A DNA stretch of 64,000 bases. Source: Dromiciops gliroides (taxonomy: Eukaryota; Chordata; Mammalia; Microbiotheria; Microbiotheriidae). Both the position numbers and the translations under genes were made by a program. This document shows, piece by piece, positions 1-10,989 of this stretch (position 1 is the stretch's first letter; each line of letters starts with the position of its first letter). The stretch is from contig NC_057861.1 in the NCBI RefSeq assembly GCF_019393635.1, forward strand, positions 378,434,315 to 378,498,314, given 5' to 3'. The notes below the pieces were generated by a model. That model did no database searches. It was not told the origin of the DNA and saw only the letters and a program-made list of their open reading frames with translations.

Positions 1-570
1 GATACAGAAATTGTTGAATGTAAAAATACAAATTTAGTCTCTCATATTGACAGCGAATGGGAGTTGTTTTCAACTCAAGCTTTAAAGAAACATATGTTCT
101 ATTAAGCCTTCCCCAGATGATTCTGTGTTTGTTTTTACATTGATATTAAATTTGGTTTCATGAGTACTTTTGGTGGTTTACACTTATTACTAAAATGTGA
201 ATACTATGTATATTTCAGAAATTTTCTGATTTATTTGCTTAAATGACTGTTAATTTGTTTTCTCTTCTACTTCTCTCTGTGATTAATATTGTGTTCTCCC
301 TGAGGAAGCTCAGAATCTGATTTAGACTATTTGCCAGTGCTGAGACATGGAGGGGTCAGCAGTTGCCTAAAGCTGGATACTCTTCTAAAGATGAGTCCTT
401 ACCTACTGGGATACCAGTGCTTTCTGTCATCTCTGTAGGAAATATAAATATGTCACAGGACATAGCTGAACTTATATATTTGAAATTTTTAAGTGAACTT
501 TCACTTTTTCCTTGCTGTTTTTATGAGACTTGAAACTGCTGGTGAGATTATTTGTATGGCCCACATAATC
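1..570. other. unassigned AT-rich DNA
   Basis: I see no ORF of note, no SINE and no recognisable repeat here. It is ordinary AT-rich intergenic or intronic DNA. Confidence 0.5.
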
Positions 571-587
571 AAGTTCTACTTTATCTT

Positions 588-760
588 TTTGTGTTTTTTT
601 TTGTTTTTTGTTTTTTTGTTTTTTTGCAGGGCAATGAGGGTTAAGTGACTTGCCCAGGGTCACACAACTAGAACACATAAATTTTCTGAGGCTGGATTTG
701 AACTCAGATCCTCTTGAATCCAGGGCCAATGCCTTACCACTGAAACACCTCGCTGCCCCC
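588..760 (-). repeat. tRNA-derived SINE (WSINE1-type), antisense
   Basis: The poly(T) run at the left is the poly(A) tail read backwards. It is followed by GGGTTAAGTGACTTGCCC and, at the right end, by the reversed head ending CTGCCCC. The flanks carry a 17-bp target duplication with one difference (571-587 and 761-777), so both ends are well fixed. Confidence 0.9.
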
Positions 761-777
761 AAGTTGTACTTTATCTT

Positions 778-1540
778 AAACAAAAATTCCAAAAGCATTC
801 CCAAAGTACCATACTATGGACAGATGCTTTGAAAGGTGCTGGCAAGAGAAGAAAACTGAAGTACGTCTTACAATTATAGACATCACAGATTAGTGAGTGA
901 AATAATATGTGTGCAGATAAGTACACATTGGAAGAAGCATGTTTCCGTAGAAACAGTATCAACTCTGTAATGTTGAGGACTTGGTATTATAGTCAACATC
1001 TGACAATAATTACTTGTATGACCTTCAGCTTTTCACTTGAACTCCCTGAATTGTGATTTCATCATCCTATATCTAGATGACTGCTGAGGTTTCTTCAGAC
1101 TCTAGATCTGTGGGTTTTAAGTAAACGCGAGGTATATAGAAAATCAGTGGAAAATATATAACTAAGCTTTAGAAAGTATTATCAATTATGTAATATTAAA
1201 AAAACATGTGTCTGGAATATCTGCAACAGTATCCCTTGGGAAACTTTCCTAATCAAGGATTGTGCATGGTATCTCACAGTTCAATTATTGTAATGGAAGG
1301 AGTAAGATTAGTGTCCCTTACCTCTATGCCCACACATTTCTTAGCAGACGTAAGGGAAATCTAAAGAGTTAAAAGTGGCAAGGCCTTCCAAGTCCTGAAT
1401 TATCTGTGCAATAATGCATATTCGTTGGTTAGCATTGGATAAAAGACAGTATCATAGATTTAGGTAAGTGACCACAAAGGGTATGTAGTTCAACTTATAC
1501 CTAAAAAAGATCCCATTTTAAAGCCCCCCAAATGCTCATT
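778..1540. other. unassigned DNA with a possible old SINE trace
   Basis: Mostly featureless. A stretch near 1450-1520 reading ATCATAGATTTAGG resembles the start of an old SINE family common in marsupials, but it is too decayed to name. I see no coding signal. Confidence 0.35.
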
Positions 1541-1544
1541 CATA

Positions 1545-1757
1545 CTTTTTTATTTAATTTTTGCAGGACTGGGGCAGCTAGGTGGCACAGTGGATAGACC
1601 ACCGGCCCTGGAGTCAGGAGTACCTGAGTTCAAATCTGGCCTCAGACACTTAACACTTACTAGGTATGTGACCCTGGCCAAGTCTCTTAACCCCAATTGC
1701 CTCACTAAAAAAAAAATGCAGGACAATGAGGGTTAAGTGACTTGCCCAGGGTCATAA
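1545..1757 (-). repeat. older antisense SINE fragment, split by another SINE
   Basis: A T-rich tail and TTTTTGCAGG on the left rejoin GCAGGACAATGAGGGTTAAG on the right of the SINE at 1570-1716. The 8-bp duplication TGCAGGAC (1562-1569, 1717-1724) marks where the younger copy landed. The head half of this older SINE is missing after about 1757. Confidence 0.75.
1570..1716 (+). repeat. WSINE1-type SINE inserted in an older SINE
   Basis: This is a full-length head-to-tail copy: GGGGCAGCTAGGTGGCACAG, the CTCAGACACTTAACACTTACTAG core, the CCCCAATTGCCTCAC end and an A10 tail. It lies inside the antisense copy with an 8-bp duplication. Confidence 0.9.
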
Positions 1758-1915
1758 AACCCTGGATAAAGCACCAGCCCTGGATTCAAGAGGACCTCAG
1801 TTTAAATCCAGCCTCAGACACTTAACACTTACTAGCTGTGTGACCCTGGGCATTAAACCTCATTGCCCTGCAAAAACAAAACAAAACATAAAAATAATCC
1901 CAAAACCAAAAACAA
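1758..1915 (+). repeat. sense SINE, head-truncated
   Basis: The copy starts within the tRNA head (GGATAAAGCACCAGCCCTGG) and runs through CTGTGTGACCCTGGGC to a CATTGCCCTGC end and a CAAAA-type tail. It abuts the antisense fragment head to head, so the 1.54-1.92 kb block is a pile-up of three SINEs. Confidence 0.85.
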
Positions 1916-2054
1916 CAAAAAAACTTATTCAAATTCTTATAAAATTGAAACATATAATGTATGCTCAACAAATGTTTGTTGAATTGAACCTCACAATAGA
2001 AAGGTGTCTGAAAAGATATACATTCTACCCAATATCTATACTATAAACCCAACA

Positions 2055-2475
2055 ATTTGACATCAGACCCCCACTTGAAGATTTCTAGTGAAGTCCCTTC
2101 AGGTGGCCAGTTTTATTTCTAGAAAATCTTTATTGGTAGGAAGTGTTTCTTTTTATCAATCCTAAATTTGCCTCTCTGAAACATTTACTCATCACTCCTT
2201 GTTTTCCCCTTAGGCTATAAGCAAATTGAAACCTGTAATGTGTATGACAACCTTTCAAATTCTTGAAGACAACTACCATGTTCCCTCTAAATCTTTTCTT
2301 AAGGCTAGATATACAGAGAGTTTTCTCACCTTATTGTCATAAATTATGTTTCTCAGTCTCCTAACAATTACAGTCACTCTCCTCTGAACCTGTTCCAACT
2401 CATCAAGGTTCTTCCCAAGCTGTAGCACCATGAAGTGAACAAAATATTCCAAATGTGTTATGGCTAAGGGGGAAA
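2055..2475 (-). repeat. ancient CR1/L3-type LINE 3' fragment
   Basis: The wording ...CATGTTCCCTCTAAATC..., CTCCTCTGAACCTGTTCC and AAAATATTCCAAATGTG follows the well-known antisense CR1/L3 3' region shared by birds and mammals (CCTCTGGACCCTCTCC, CAGTACTCCAGATGTG). It is heavily diverged, so it is an old insertion. Confidence 0.65.
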
Positions 2476-3039
2476 TGGAATAATCATTTATTAAACATAT
2501 ACTATCCAATCTGTTAGGCATTTGGCTAAATGCTCTGAAAATATTTTCTCATTTGAACTTATGGGATTACCATTTCCTTGTATTTATTTTATATAAATGT
2601 GCAGTTATTTGGACCCAAACTTATGCAGGAGAGATTGGTCTAGATTACATAAGGAAAACTAAATAAAATGAACTAAGACAAAGGAATCAGATATCAGGCA
2701 TAGATTTTCATCACATAAAATTGATTAGACAATGGAAATGATGAGTGAATCTAAGGAGACATGGGAAGATGCAATAGAATTTCTTTGGAGAACATACTGT
2801 GTTAATGAGAAATAAGAACAAAAGAAGCTAGTAAAGGAGATAGAAGTGATACCAGATTTAGGAATGGAATCATCAAAATTCAATTTCACACAACACAAGA
2901 GAGGAAAGTCTTTGAAGGTCAATAATGTCAAATACCTCACCTCACATCCAACACAGTAAAAACTATTTACTTTATTTGATATGTCTTCCTCCTCTTTAAT
3001 CATCTCCTCTCCAACCATATGTGCTTGGAGAAATCCTAA

Positions 3040-3345
3040 CCATTCCTTTTCCCAGTTCAACTGTCACTCCTTCTATTACTTTTTTCCCCGTTATGACTAC
3101 AGTAAAAGTAATCTCACTCTCCTTTGAAGCTCTATAGCACTTTGTAACAATCATGCATTGGCCTTTTTTGTAAAATGTAGTTTCTTTTTTATCTTTTTGT
3201 ATAGTTTGACTTCCAAGTTTATGAGCTCCTTGAAATCAAGAAATAATAATTTATATACTATCGGATGCCCCAATCTCTTCATACTATACTTATAGGAACT
3301 ACTCAATATGGCTTAATAAATAACTTAATCTAATGAATAACTAAA
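3040..3345 (+). repeat. L2 LINE 3' end
   Basis: It reads as the L2 3' terminus: TATAGCACTTTGTAACA, then ATGAGCTCCTTGAAATCAAG and GGCTTAATAAATAACTT, matching the usual order (CACTTTGTACA, GAGCTCCTTGAGG, GCTTAATAAATG). It is strongly mutated. Confidence 0.65.
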
Positions 3346-3544
3346 TCCATCCTGAATTTAGTGATATTATTTGTGGCTTTATTACCCAGCTTAGGCCTTT
3401 TACTCCTAAGTCTATAAGAAAGCATGTTTTGAAAGTAAAACTACCAAATATATACCTAAAACAGCTATTTTAAGTATCTTTCCCTGTTTATTCTTTTTTG
3501 GGGTAGATATAATTATCCACTGCAATACAACTATATAGCATTTT

Positions 3545-3765
3545 AAGGGTTATAAAGTACTTTACATGTATTTTCTAATTTGAGTTTCACAATAATCTTG
3601 TGAAGGAGGTGCTATAATTATAATCATTGTGTGGATAAGGAAACTGACGTATATATAAGTTTAAATGACTTTCCAAATTAAAAATAACTCCTAAATGTCT
3701 GAGGAAATGTTTTGACCTCAGAACTATATCATATAGCTACCACTGGTATAGTCAAGTTTATGTCT
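3545..3765 (-). repeat. MIR/THER1-class SINE, antisense
   Basis: ATAAAGTACTTTACATGTATTTTC, CACAATAATCTTGTGAAGGAGG and GGATAAGGAAACTG follow the antisense MIR order (tail first, then the core ending in CTTTCC...TAGC). Confidence 0.65.
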
Positions 3766-4158
3766 GCCTATTTTAGGCCATTAGTATAATTATCTTTAAT
3801 ATCAACCAAAAATCAAATCTAGTGTGTCTAATTTTTCAATTATATTTTCTTCATTGTGTTACTTATAATTATAAAGAAGCCATGCTTTTTTTTTTTTCTG
3901 GCTACATTTGTCTCCATGCCCGAGTAAGATATTTTCATAATAAATAAATATTAACGTAAAGTTACTTTTATAATAGCAGAAACATCAATTGTTTAATTTC
4001 GCATGGTACTGGGTCAAAATTCATGGCCCTTTAGCCATTTTTACAGAGGTAAAAACTGATAAAATTCATTAACCATAGTTTAAGGTTAGTCCTTATGTTT
4101 TACATCAGGCCTGAAGAAGGGTTCATGAAATACACTGTAACAATTAAGTATCAAAATG

Positions 4159-4491
4159 GTCTCGATGATAGTATTTGTCTTTCATTCTCTAAGAGGACCG
4201 TGGCATCAAGGTGATGTCATGACGTGCAGTGACTTGGATTTAAATGGGGGAGGGCTGTACAAAGTCACCAATTTCACTCTCTCCTCAAGAGCCATTTAGG
4301 TCCAGTGGCATGATATATATCAGTGGCATGATATATCAGGATGAGTGGAGCTGGCCTTGAAAGTTTAAGACTATTGGAGTTAAGTGACTTGCCAGGGTCA
4401 CACAGCTAATAAATATCTACGGTCAGATTTGAATTCAGGTCCTACCATCTCTATGGCTAGTGTTCTATTCATTGAGTCACCCAGCTGTCCC
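4159..4491 (-). repeat. composite tRNA-SINE with LINE-type tail, antisense
   Basis: It begins with the reversed tail (TTTGTCTTTCATTCTCTAAG, AGGTGATGTCATGAC, CTCTCTCCTCAAGAGCC) and ends with the reversed SINE head (ACCCAGCTGTCCC). A target duplication AAGTATCAAA(A)TG flanks it at 4146-4158 and 4492-4503. The GTGGCATGATATATCA segment is duplicated in tandem at about 4308-4340. Confidence 0.85.
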
Positions 4492-4504
4492 AAGTATCAA
4501 ATGC

Positions 4505-5395
4505 CATAATATTGGTTATCTATTTCCAATTATTACACTTTGAAAACGAATAGAGAAACGATGTTTTATTTTTGCCCATATGTTTGAATCTATTCAACAT
4601 CCTTTGTGCTAGATACATGCTTAGCTGATGAAGAAACACTATATAAAAAACAAATGTTTGATTTGATGTTTGCCATTAATTAGCATACAGAGTGCTTCTT
4701 AGAGAGACACATTCTTGAAGAATGGCATTAAATCATTTTATATATAATGGTGTATTAAATAGCTATCTATATAATGAAGAATCACAAGGAGAAATTCAGG
4801 GGAATAATTAGATTCCTACTTAGGGCCTAATTATGCATTCCTAATGGGGCTTTTAACCACCTACTGAAGTAGATGGGAACCACACCTGCAGAAGGGGATA
4901 TGTTAAGTATGGTTCTACTATAAAACTAACTGGTTGGTAAAGAATCTGCATCTGCAGATTTGTGTGTGTGTGTGTGAGACAAAATAATGGAAGCATCATA
5001 TTGGTTTACATTAGAAAGCAATAGAAATGAGAAAGGACACATTCTTTACAATGAAGAGTTTAGGTTTGTTTTAGAAAATACACTACCTTCTTGCACTTAT
5101 TTTTCATTCTCAATTTGGTTCTGGAATAAAATGGGAAGAGGGTTGATGTCTCTAAAAAATTATCAGTACTTCATATACATTCTCCAATGTTCACCATTTT
5201 GGGAGTCCTGTTCCTCATTAACATAGTCAATAGAAAGTAGTTCTCAGAATTCAGAATAACTAATTTCATATCCTGTATCTGACATTTAGTAAATGAGCAT
5301 ATAAGCCTCTAAACCTTGTTGAGTCTGTTTCCTCATCTGGAAAATGAAGATAATACATGTAAGACAGACAGTGAGAGTGAGACCAAAAACGGGAG
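4505..5395. other. unassigned DNA
   Basis: No repeat family or gene is recognised. A short (TG) run lies at 4962-4977. The open frames here lack any domain. Confidence 0.4.
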
Positions 5396-5399
5396 CACA

Positions 5400-5444
5400 G
5401 GAGGGAGGGAGGGAGAGAGAAAGAGAGAGACAGAGACAGAGAGA

Positions 5445-5508
<64 letters not shown>
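5400..5508. repeat. (GA)n microsatellite
   Basis: About 110 bp of GA repeat with early GGGA and GACA interruptions. The long Ser-Leu and Arg-Glu open frames across it are artefacts of the repeat. Confidence 0.95.
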
Positions 5509-5510
<2 letters not shown>

Positions 5511-6640
5511 GAACATAGGAAACTGCCACTGAAGTCAGGAAGACCTAAGTTCATATACATTGTCACCTTGTCTGATACTTTCTGACTATTTGAATCTGGG
5601 CAAAAACATGTAACCTAAGCAACTCTCAAAATCTAAGTTGTAGAGAAGATGCTGACTTTTACTGGAGGAGAGTTTCCTCACCTGGGAGTGCTTTATCACA
5701 ATGAAATCACAGGTTCAGTACCTTCCTTCCTACTCCTTCACTCCTTCATCATTTGTCCATTCTACCTTACATTTTTGTTCTGATGCTAATGCTTTGTAAA
5801 CTTTAACATACTATAAAAATCCCAATTATTATCTTAATAGAACTAAAATAACTTTTTTGTTCTATAAGAATGTCCCAGTTAGACATGGTTCTTGACAGAT
5901 AGGGAGAGAATTACTAAAAGCTTTGAAATTACTAATGAGGGCTATATTCTTCAATGGATATCATCAGAAAGTTCTTCCTTTATGTAAATATAAATTAGGC
6001 AAATTGGACTTCCCAGATTCCTTCTAGACTCCAGTGCTTTTGTTCATGGTTGGGAATCACTTCTGTACCTCCCAATCTTATGGCCAGATAGATCATCAGA
6101 TTCCTCAGCTACTATGATCTACATTTTAATTTACTAGAATTTGGAGATTAGATACAAGAACTCACTGAAATTAGTCAATCAAGCATGTATTAAACACCTA
6201 TTATAAGTCCAAAACTTTTAGGAATAAAACAGTATATCTCATGAGTTAAAACCTGGATCTTACTGGCCCTGAAGCTGAAATGGATAGAGCTACTTCAAGG
6301 AAGGACAAGCATTTGCCCTCGCCTTAGAGTTCCCAGCCTCCTCTCATCAGAATCTATAAGAAGCAAGAGACAGAATAGGAGGTGCAGAAGTACTTTTCAT
6401 GGGCAAAGAAAGGAATGGAAGCAGTCCCTTAGTCATGTACACTTTTACTTTCTCTCTAAGATTTGCCTCCAATTTCTCAAACCTTGTTTTGGTCTAGAGG
6501 GCATCAGTGTTGTTCTTGGGGATATGGTGTTTAGGGAAGAAATAAAGCACCTCCTCTCTTTTCCCAATTGCTTGTTCTCATGCATAATACTGAGATTTGT
6601 TACTCAGGGTGGACTAGGCCCCTGAAGAAAGGCTATTTTT
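5509..6640. other. unassigned DNA with an L2 trace
   Basis: Only an antisense L2-like end at about 6175-6240 (AGCATGTATTAAACACCTAT) is suggestive. I found no coding signal. Confidence 0.4.
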
Positions 6641-6649
6641 CAAAAATCT

Positions 6650-6935
6650 TGGTGAAAAAGAATTGGACTCTGAATCAACAAACCCGGATTCTACTTAGGC
6701 CTTTGACACCAAATGTTTTCTTGTTTCTTTTTCTGTTAAAATGAGAAGATTTAATAAGGTGATGTCTAAGGTCCCTTGTATCTTTGTCTGTGCAGCTAGG
6801 AGAATTAGCTCCACCTCAATTCTGTTCTGATTTGTGACCTGGGGCAAGTCACTTTAACCTATCTCTTCAGCTTCTTCCTCTGTAAAATGGAGTTAGACTA
6901 AATAATCCCAAATTCTTCTCTATCTTTAAAATGAT
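6650..6935 (+). repeat. two MIR-class SINE fragments
   Basis: The first (about 6650-6795) ends TCTGTTAAAATGAGAAG...GATGTCTAAGGTCCC. The second (about 6825-6935) has TGACCTGGGGCAAGTCACTT and CCTCTGTAAAATGGAG. Both are typical of the MIR core and tail, in sense orientation. Confidence 0.65.
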
Positions 6936-7339
6936 ATTTAGAGGATGTTATGAGGGGACGGCTTAAAGTTTTTTTTTAGTTACCTATTTTACAGCATGTA
7001 TCTGTTTGTTATAAAGAGCACCCCCTATATAAGCTCTCCCCCTGAAATGTGCTTATTAAATTTCAAGTATGGGGGGGTGGGGATGACCTTACCATCTCTT
7101 GATAATGTTTCATTAAAATAGAAAATGAGTATGTTTTTCTTGGGCATTGGCTATGTAGCCTCCCTAAGAGCAACTTGTAGTGTTTGATGTTCCACCAATT
7201 AGTCAGAACATTCATGGCTGTAAGAGTCCAACCCTCCCACCCCTACCCATTCTCTGAAACAGAGATTCTTAATACTTGCCCCAGGTGAATAAAAATATCT
7301 GTTACAACTATGCTTTCCTTTCTCTGTGTCATTTAAACT

Positions 7340-7648
7340 ATGGGGCAGCTAGGTAGCACAGTGGAAAGAGCACTGGCCCTGGAGGAAAGAGGACCTGAGT
7401 TCAAATCTCACCTCAGACACTTACTAGCTGTGTAACCCTGGGCAAGTCACTGAACTGATTGCCTTAAATATTTGGGGTTATCCAAATTTGTCATGATATA
7501 TATCTTGCCACTGGACCCAGATGGCCCATGGAGGAGAAAGTGAGGTTGGTGACCTTTCACAAACCTCTGTCACTTAAATCCAATCCAGTGCAAATCATGG
7601 CATCACACTGATGTCACGGTCCTCTTCAAGGGCAAACAACAACAACAA
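7340..7648 (+). repeat. composite tRNA-SINE with LINE-type tail
   Basis: The head GGGGCAGCTAGGTAGCACAG and SINE core are followed not by poly(A) but by a tail: TGCCACTGGACCCAGATGG, GTGAGGTTGGTGACC, GATGTCACGGTCCTCTTC, ending in (CAA)n. A 10-bp duplication CATTTAAACT flanks it (7330-7339, 7649-7658). Together these show that the tRNA head plus this tail is one mobile unit. Confidence 0.9.
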
Positions 7649-7699
7649 CATTTAAACTCCTTTTAAGCCCCTTGTAAAAGAGATCATTTTTTTTTGTAT

Positions 7700-7772
7700 T
7701 TATACCCCTAAGATCTAGCATAGCATTTTGTACGTTGCAGATAGTTAATGAATGTTTGTTGATTTGAATTGT
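7700..7772 (+). repeat. L2 3' terminal fragment
   Basis: Short but characteristic: ATCTAGCATAGCATTTTGTAC then AGTTAATGAATGTTTGTTG. Confidence 0.5.
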
Positions 7773-8880
7773 AGATTGCTGACTAGTGGTTATGACTATG
7801 TATTTGTCTATAATACTAGAAGCACACAGTAAAATAACCCAAGTTCTCTGCCACTATTGATTCCAGATACTTATTATATAATAAACTCCCTTACTCATAT
7901 TTAAAATCAAATTAAATCATACAATCACTTGATAAAGCAATTGATAAAAATCCTAGATTGGCCAATGTCTTAAACCTAGGTGTAGAAGCATTGTCTAATA
8001 AAAAAAACTGCCTGAATAATTCATTCTATTACTCCATTTTTAAGACATGCCCATTGTCCCATTACTGCTAGTTTTCTACCCACAGAATGCTTTTTATAGA
8101 AAGTGCTCCCTTCCCAAATGATGAGTGTCATATCCTCTTGTCATGTGTAAGAAAATGGCAATTCTTTTCAATAAAGTAATGAAAAGATATTTCTGCCACA
8201 AGACTTAATACAGCTGCCTCCCTCCCCTTTTCAGGAAATAAAATCAGTTAGGTTCAACTTGAACAGGTCAGGAAACCACATCCAGTTACTTAGAATAATT
8301 GATTTTGATAGTTAAAAGACAATAAAGGAGTACAGCATAAGATATGCTGAGCTACCTTACCCACATCAGCCAATTTTCTATGAGAAATGACAAAGAAATT
8401 TTAGTCCCCAATTATGTATTGATTCTATAAGACTGTCTCAAAGAAAGTTTTCTTTTTAATCTATGCCTTTAATTTGAAATTCTAAGAAATCTCCAAAGGC
8501 AACCTGTAAAGGAAGCAACAATTCTGTAACCACTAAGTGAAGTGGATTTACCTGCTATTTCTTCACTCTGTAGCATAATACAGAGACAATTTATCAGATG
8601 CGTATCAATAGTAAAAAATAAAAACCAAAAAAAAAAAAAACCCTTAAAAACATGAACTTAGTGAAACACATGATGTGCATGCCAGGGACAGGGCAATGTT
8701 AGTATGTTTATTTGCTGTTTGCTTGTTTATTTTAAAGTTTTCTTTGGAAATCCTTTTTGTGTTTCCCTGAGTCAAAATGAAAAGTTTGTTTGTTAATATG
8801 TTTTTCATTTGGACCACCACAAATTATACTGAAAAATCTATTTACTCTGCATTTGGAGATGTTTGAATATAAGTCATTTC
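7773..8880. other. unassigned DNA
   Basis: No gene or repeat family could be named. A short poly(A)-rich tract lies at 8616-8640. Confidence 0.4.
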
Positions 8881-8884
8881 TCCC

Positions 8885-9020
8885 ATTAGTAAATCAGTAT
8901 TCATAAAGTGATTAGTATTTTCCAGACCCTTTGCTGAGTACTAGGTATGGGAACAGAGATTTTTAAAAATTGCATACCCTCAAACAGCTCACAGTCTATT
9001 GGGGAAGAAATCATACAATA
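8885..9020 (-). repeat. L2 3' end, antisense
   Basis: The order TTTGCTGAGTACTAGGTATGG then CAAACAGCTCACAGTCTATTGGGG is the reverse of the L2 3' terminus (CCCACTAGACTGTGAGCTCC...GCACAGTGCC). Confidence 0.6.
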
Positions 9021-9029
9021 ACTGTGCAG

Positions 9030-9760
9030 AAAATATAAACAATAACTTAGGGGTAGTTTAAGAAAGAGGGCATGGACTCTGTCTCTCTCCCTTCCCCCTT
9101 ATTTATCTTTATAATACTTGAAGATAATCATTAAGAGAAGACATTTGTTTCTTTTCCTCTTACTAGCATATAAAAATCATAATAATCCTCACCATATGTC
9201 TTTCCAATGGATGTCTTTCTCAGTTTCACTTAGCTCTTTTGTTTTATCATTTCCACATATATATTCAGTTCAGGATCAGGAACGCTCAGAATTTCTTTAT
9301 TTCTTTATGAAGCTACTTTTTGACTTGCAAGTTTATACTTTATGGTGGTTTCTACCAAATCTTGTGTGACCCTGACTATGCTTCCTTTGTATAGTAACTC
9401 TTTATTTATGGATGTGTTATATTTGCATCATTTACAGTTTTCATTCCTTAAATTTTATTTTGATATTTCTATATAATAATGGTGAAGTGAGGCCTTGCCA
9501 TAGGAAAAAAAAATGTCAAAGAACTTGAAACCTATTCTAGAACACAAAGATATTGAGAGTGTTTGCTTAATAAACTGCCACTGACCAGGGTTGAATGGAT
9601 GCCCTCTTTGATAATTGTGGGCACAGATATTCTCCCCAATGAGAGAGAAAAAAATAAAACAAAAGCAAAACAAAACAATGCGGATTTACCCTAGAGACCC
9701 AAGTATAATAATGTCATTTGTTGAGTCTGTGGTAGCAACATTTCCCTGCTCTCCCTGCCA
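9030..9760. other. unassigned DNA
   Basis: No recognised feature. The open frames at 9118-9369 and 9455-9673 show no domain and no coding bias. Confidence 0.4.
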
Positions 9761-9764
9761 TAAA

Positions 9765-9860
9765 TATTCATTTAATTCATTCAACAAGCATTTATTTACT
9801 GTCCCTGATATGCCAAACACTCTACTAGATGCTTGGGATCAAAATATAGAAACAGCAAGA
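9765..9860 (-). repeat. L2 3' end, antisense fragment
   Basis: TTCAACAAGCATTTATTTAC, TATGCCAAACACTCTACTAG and ATGCTTGGGATC are the reverse of an L2 terminus. Confidence 0.6.
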
Positions 9861-9964
9861 AGCTTTTCCTCATCCTCTTCAATCTTAGTGCCCTTTTTCT
9901 TAAACTACCCCTAATTTCTCTTGTGTATATCTTATCTGCAGTCTCATTATTTGAAATAGTAAAT

Positions 9965-10063
9965 GTCTCTGCCTCTCTATCTCTGTCTCTCTGTCTTTGT
10001 CTCTCTGTCTCTCTGTTTCTGTCTCTGTCTCTCTCTCTCTCTCTGCCTCTCTCTCTCTCTCTG

Positions 10064-10125
<62 letters not shown>

Positions 10126-10129
10126 TCTG
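9965..10129. repeat. (CT)n/(CTGT)n microsatellite
   Basis: About 165 bp of CT repeat with scattered CTGT units, giving spurious Ser-Leu-rich frames. Confidence 0.95.
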
Positions 10130-10429
10130 ACAGATGGGACAGAGAGAAACAGAGAGAGAACCCAGAGCTAATTTTGTTCTATTTTTTGATGGACTTTAAA
10201 GAAAACAGAAATGGGAGGGACTTGGACTATAGGAGGAAGGAAGGTGGGAGTAGAAGGGGAAATACAATTAATTTACTATTTCATATAATAATGATTCATA
10301 TAATGAATAATATACAAATATGGGGGAATAGGTAAATAAAATGGGCATCACATGAAACTAGCTTTCCACTGAACCACATAGGGAAAAGAGCTTGAAAATA
10401 TTTCCATATGTGCCCTCACACAGAAAGAT

Positions 10430-10575
10430 GGGACAGCTAGGTGATGCAGTGGATAGAGTGTCAGACCTGGAGTCAGGAAGATTCATCTTCCTGAGTTTAA
10501 ATCTGGTCTCAGAAAAAAATCCTAAATGGCATCACAAAGTGTTGTACATGACTGAAAAACAACTAAACAACATGT
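10430..10575 (+). repeat. tRNA-SINE with Bov-B tail (MAR1-like)
   Basis: The head GGGACAGCTAGGTGATGCAG and a shortened core are followed by AAATGGCATCACAAAGTG and ACATGACTGAAAAACAAC. This is the 3' end seen on Bov-B elements and on the LINE that ends at about 24290 here. It is a SINE whose tail matches Bov-B, as described for marsupial MAR1. Confidence 0.75.
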
Positions 10576-10939
10576 TTAGACACAAAGAATATTGTATAGA
10601 AATGCATCAAACTTAAGAAAATCAGCAGGGACAAGAAAAGGAAAATTTAAGAGGGAAAGTAGGATAAGGAAGGGAATAGTAATAAACAAAATAAACTCAG
10701 AGTGGAGAGTCTGATGATTGGATTAAACTGAATGGAATAAAAAAAAATAAACCTACAATCAGGTAGAGGAGGGGAAGAGAAGAAGGTCAAAGAAGCAAAA
10801 ACAGAACACTTCATTTATAGATAAAAATTGTGAGATACACTCTTGTTCCTCTATACTTTTTCATTAGTGATTATATCAGATCCCATGGATTTATTTTTTA
10901 TTTCTAAGCTTAACTTCAGTTTTACTCATCCAGACCCTT

Positions 10940-10985
10940 TCTTCTTTCTTTCTTTCTTTCCTCCTTTCTTCCATTTCTTTCTTCC
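10940..10985. repeat. (CTTT)n microsatellite
   Basis: Short imperfect CTTT repeat next to the L2 fragment. Confidence 0.8.
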
Positions 10986-10989
10986 AGTT

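Noticed and set aside
5266-5585. Several overlapping 60-90-codon frames rich in Ser-Leu or Arg-Glu
   Set aside because: They are translations of the GA microsatellite in all frames.
9833-10335. Two 112-codon frames
   Set aside because: Mostly the CT microsatellite; no domain.
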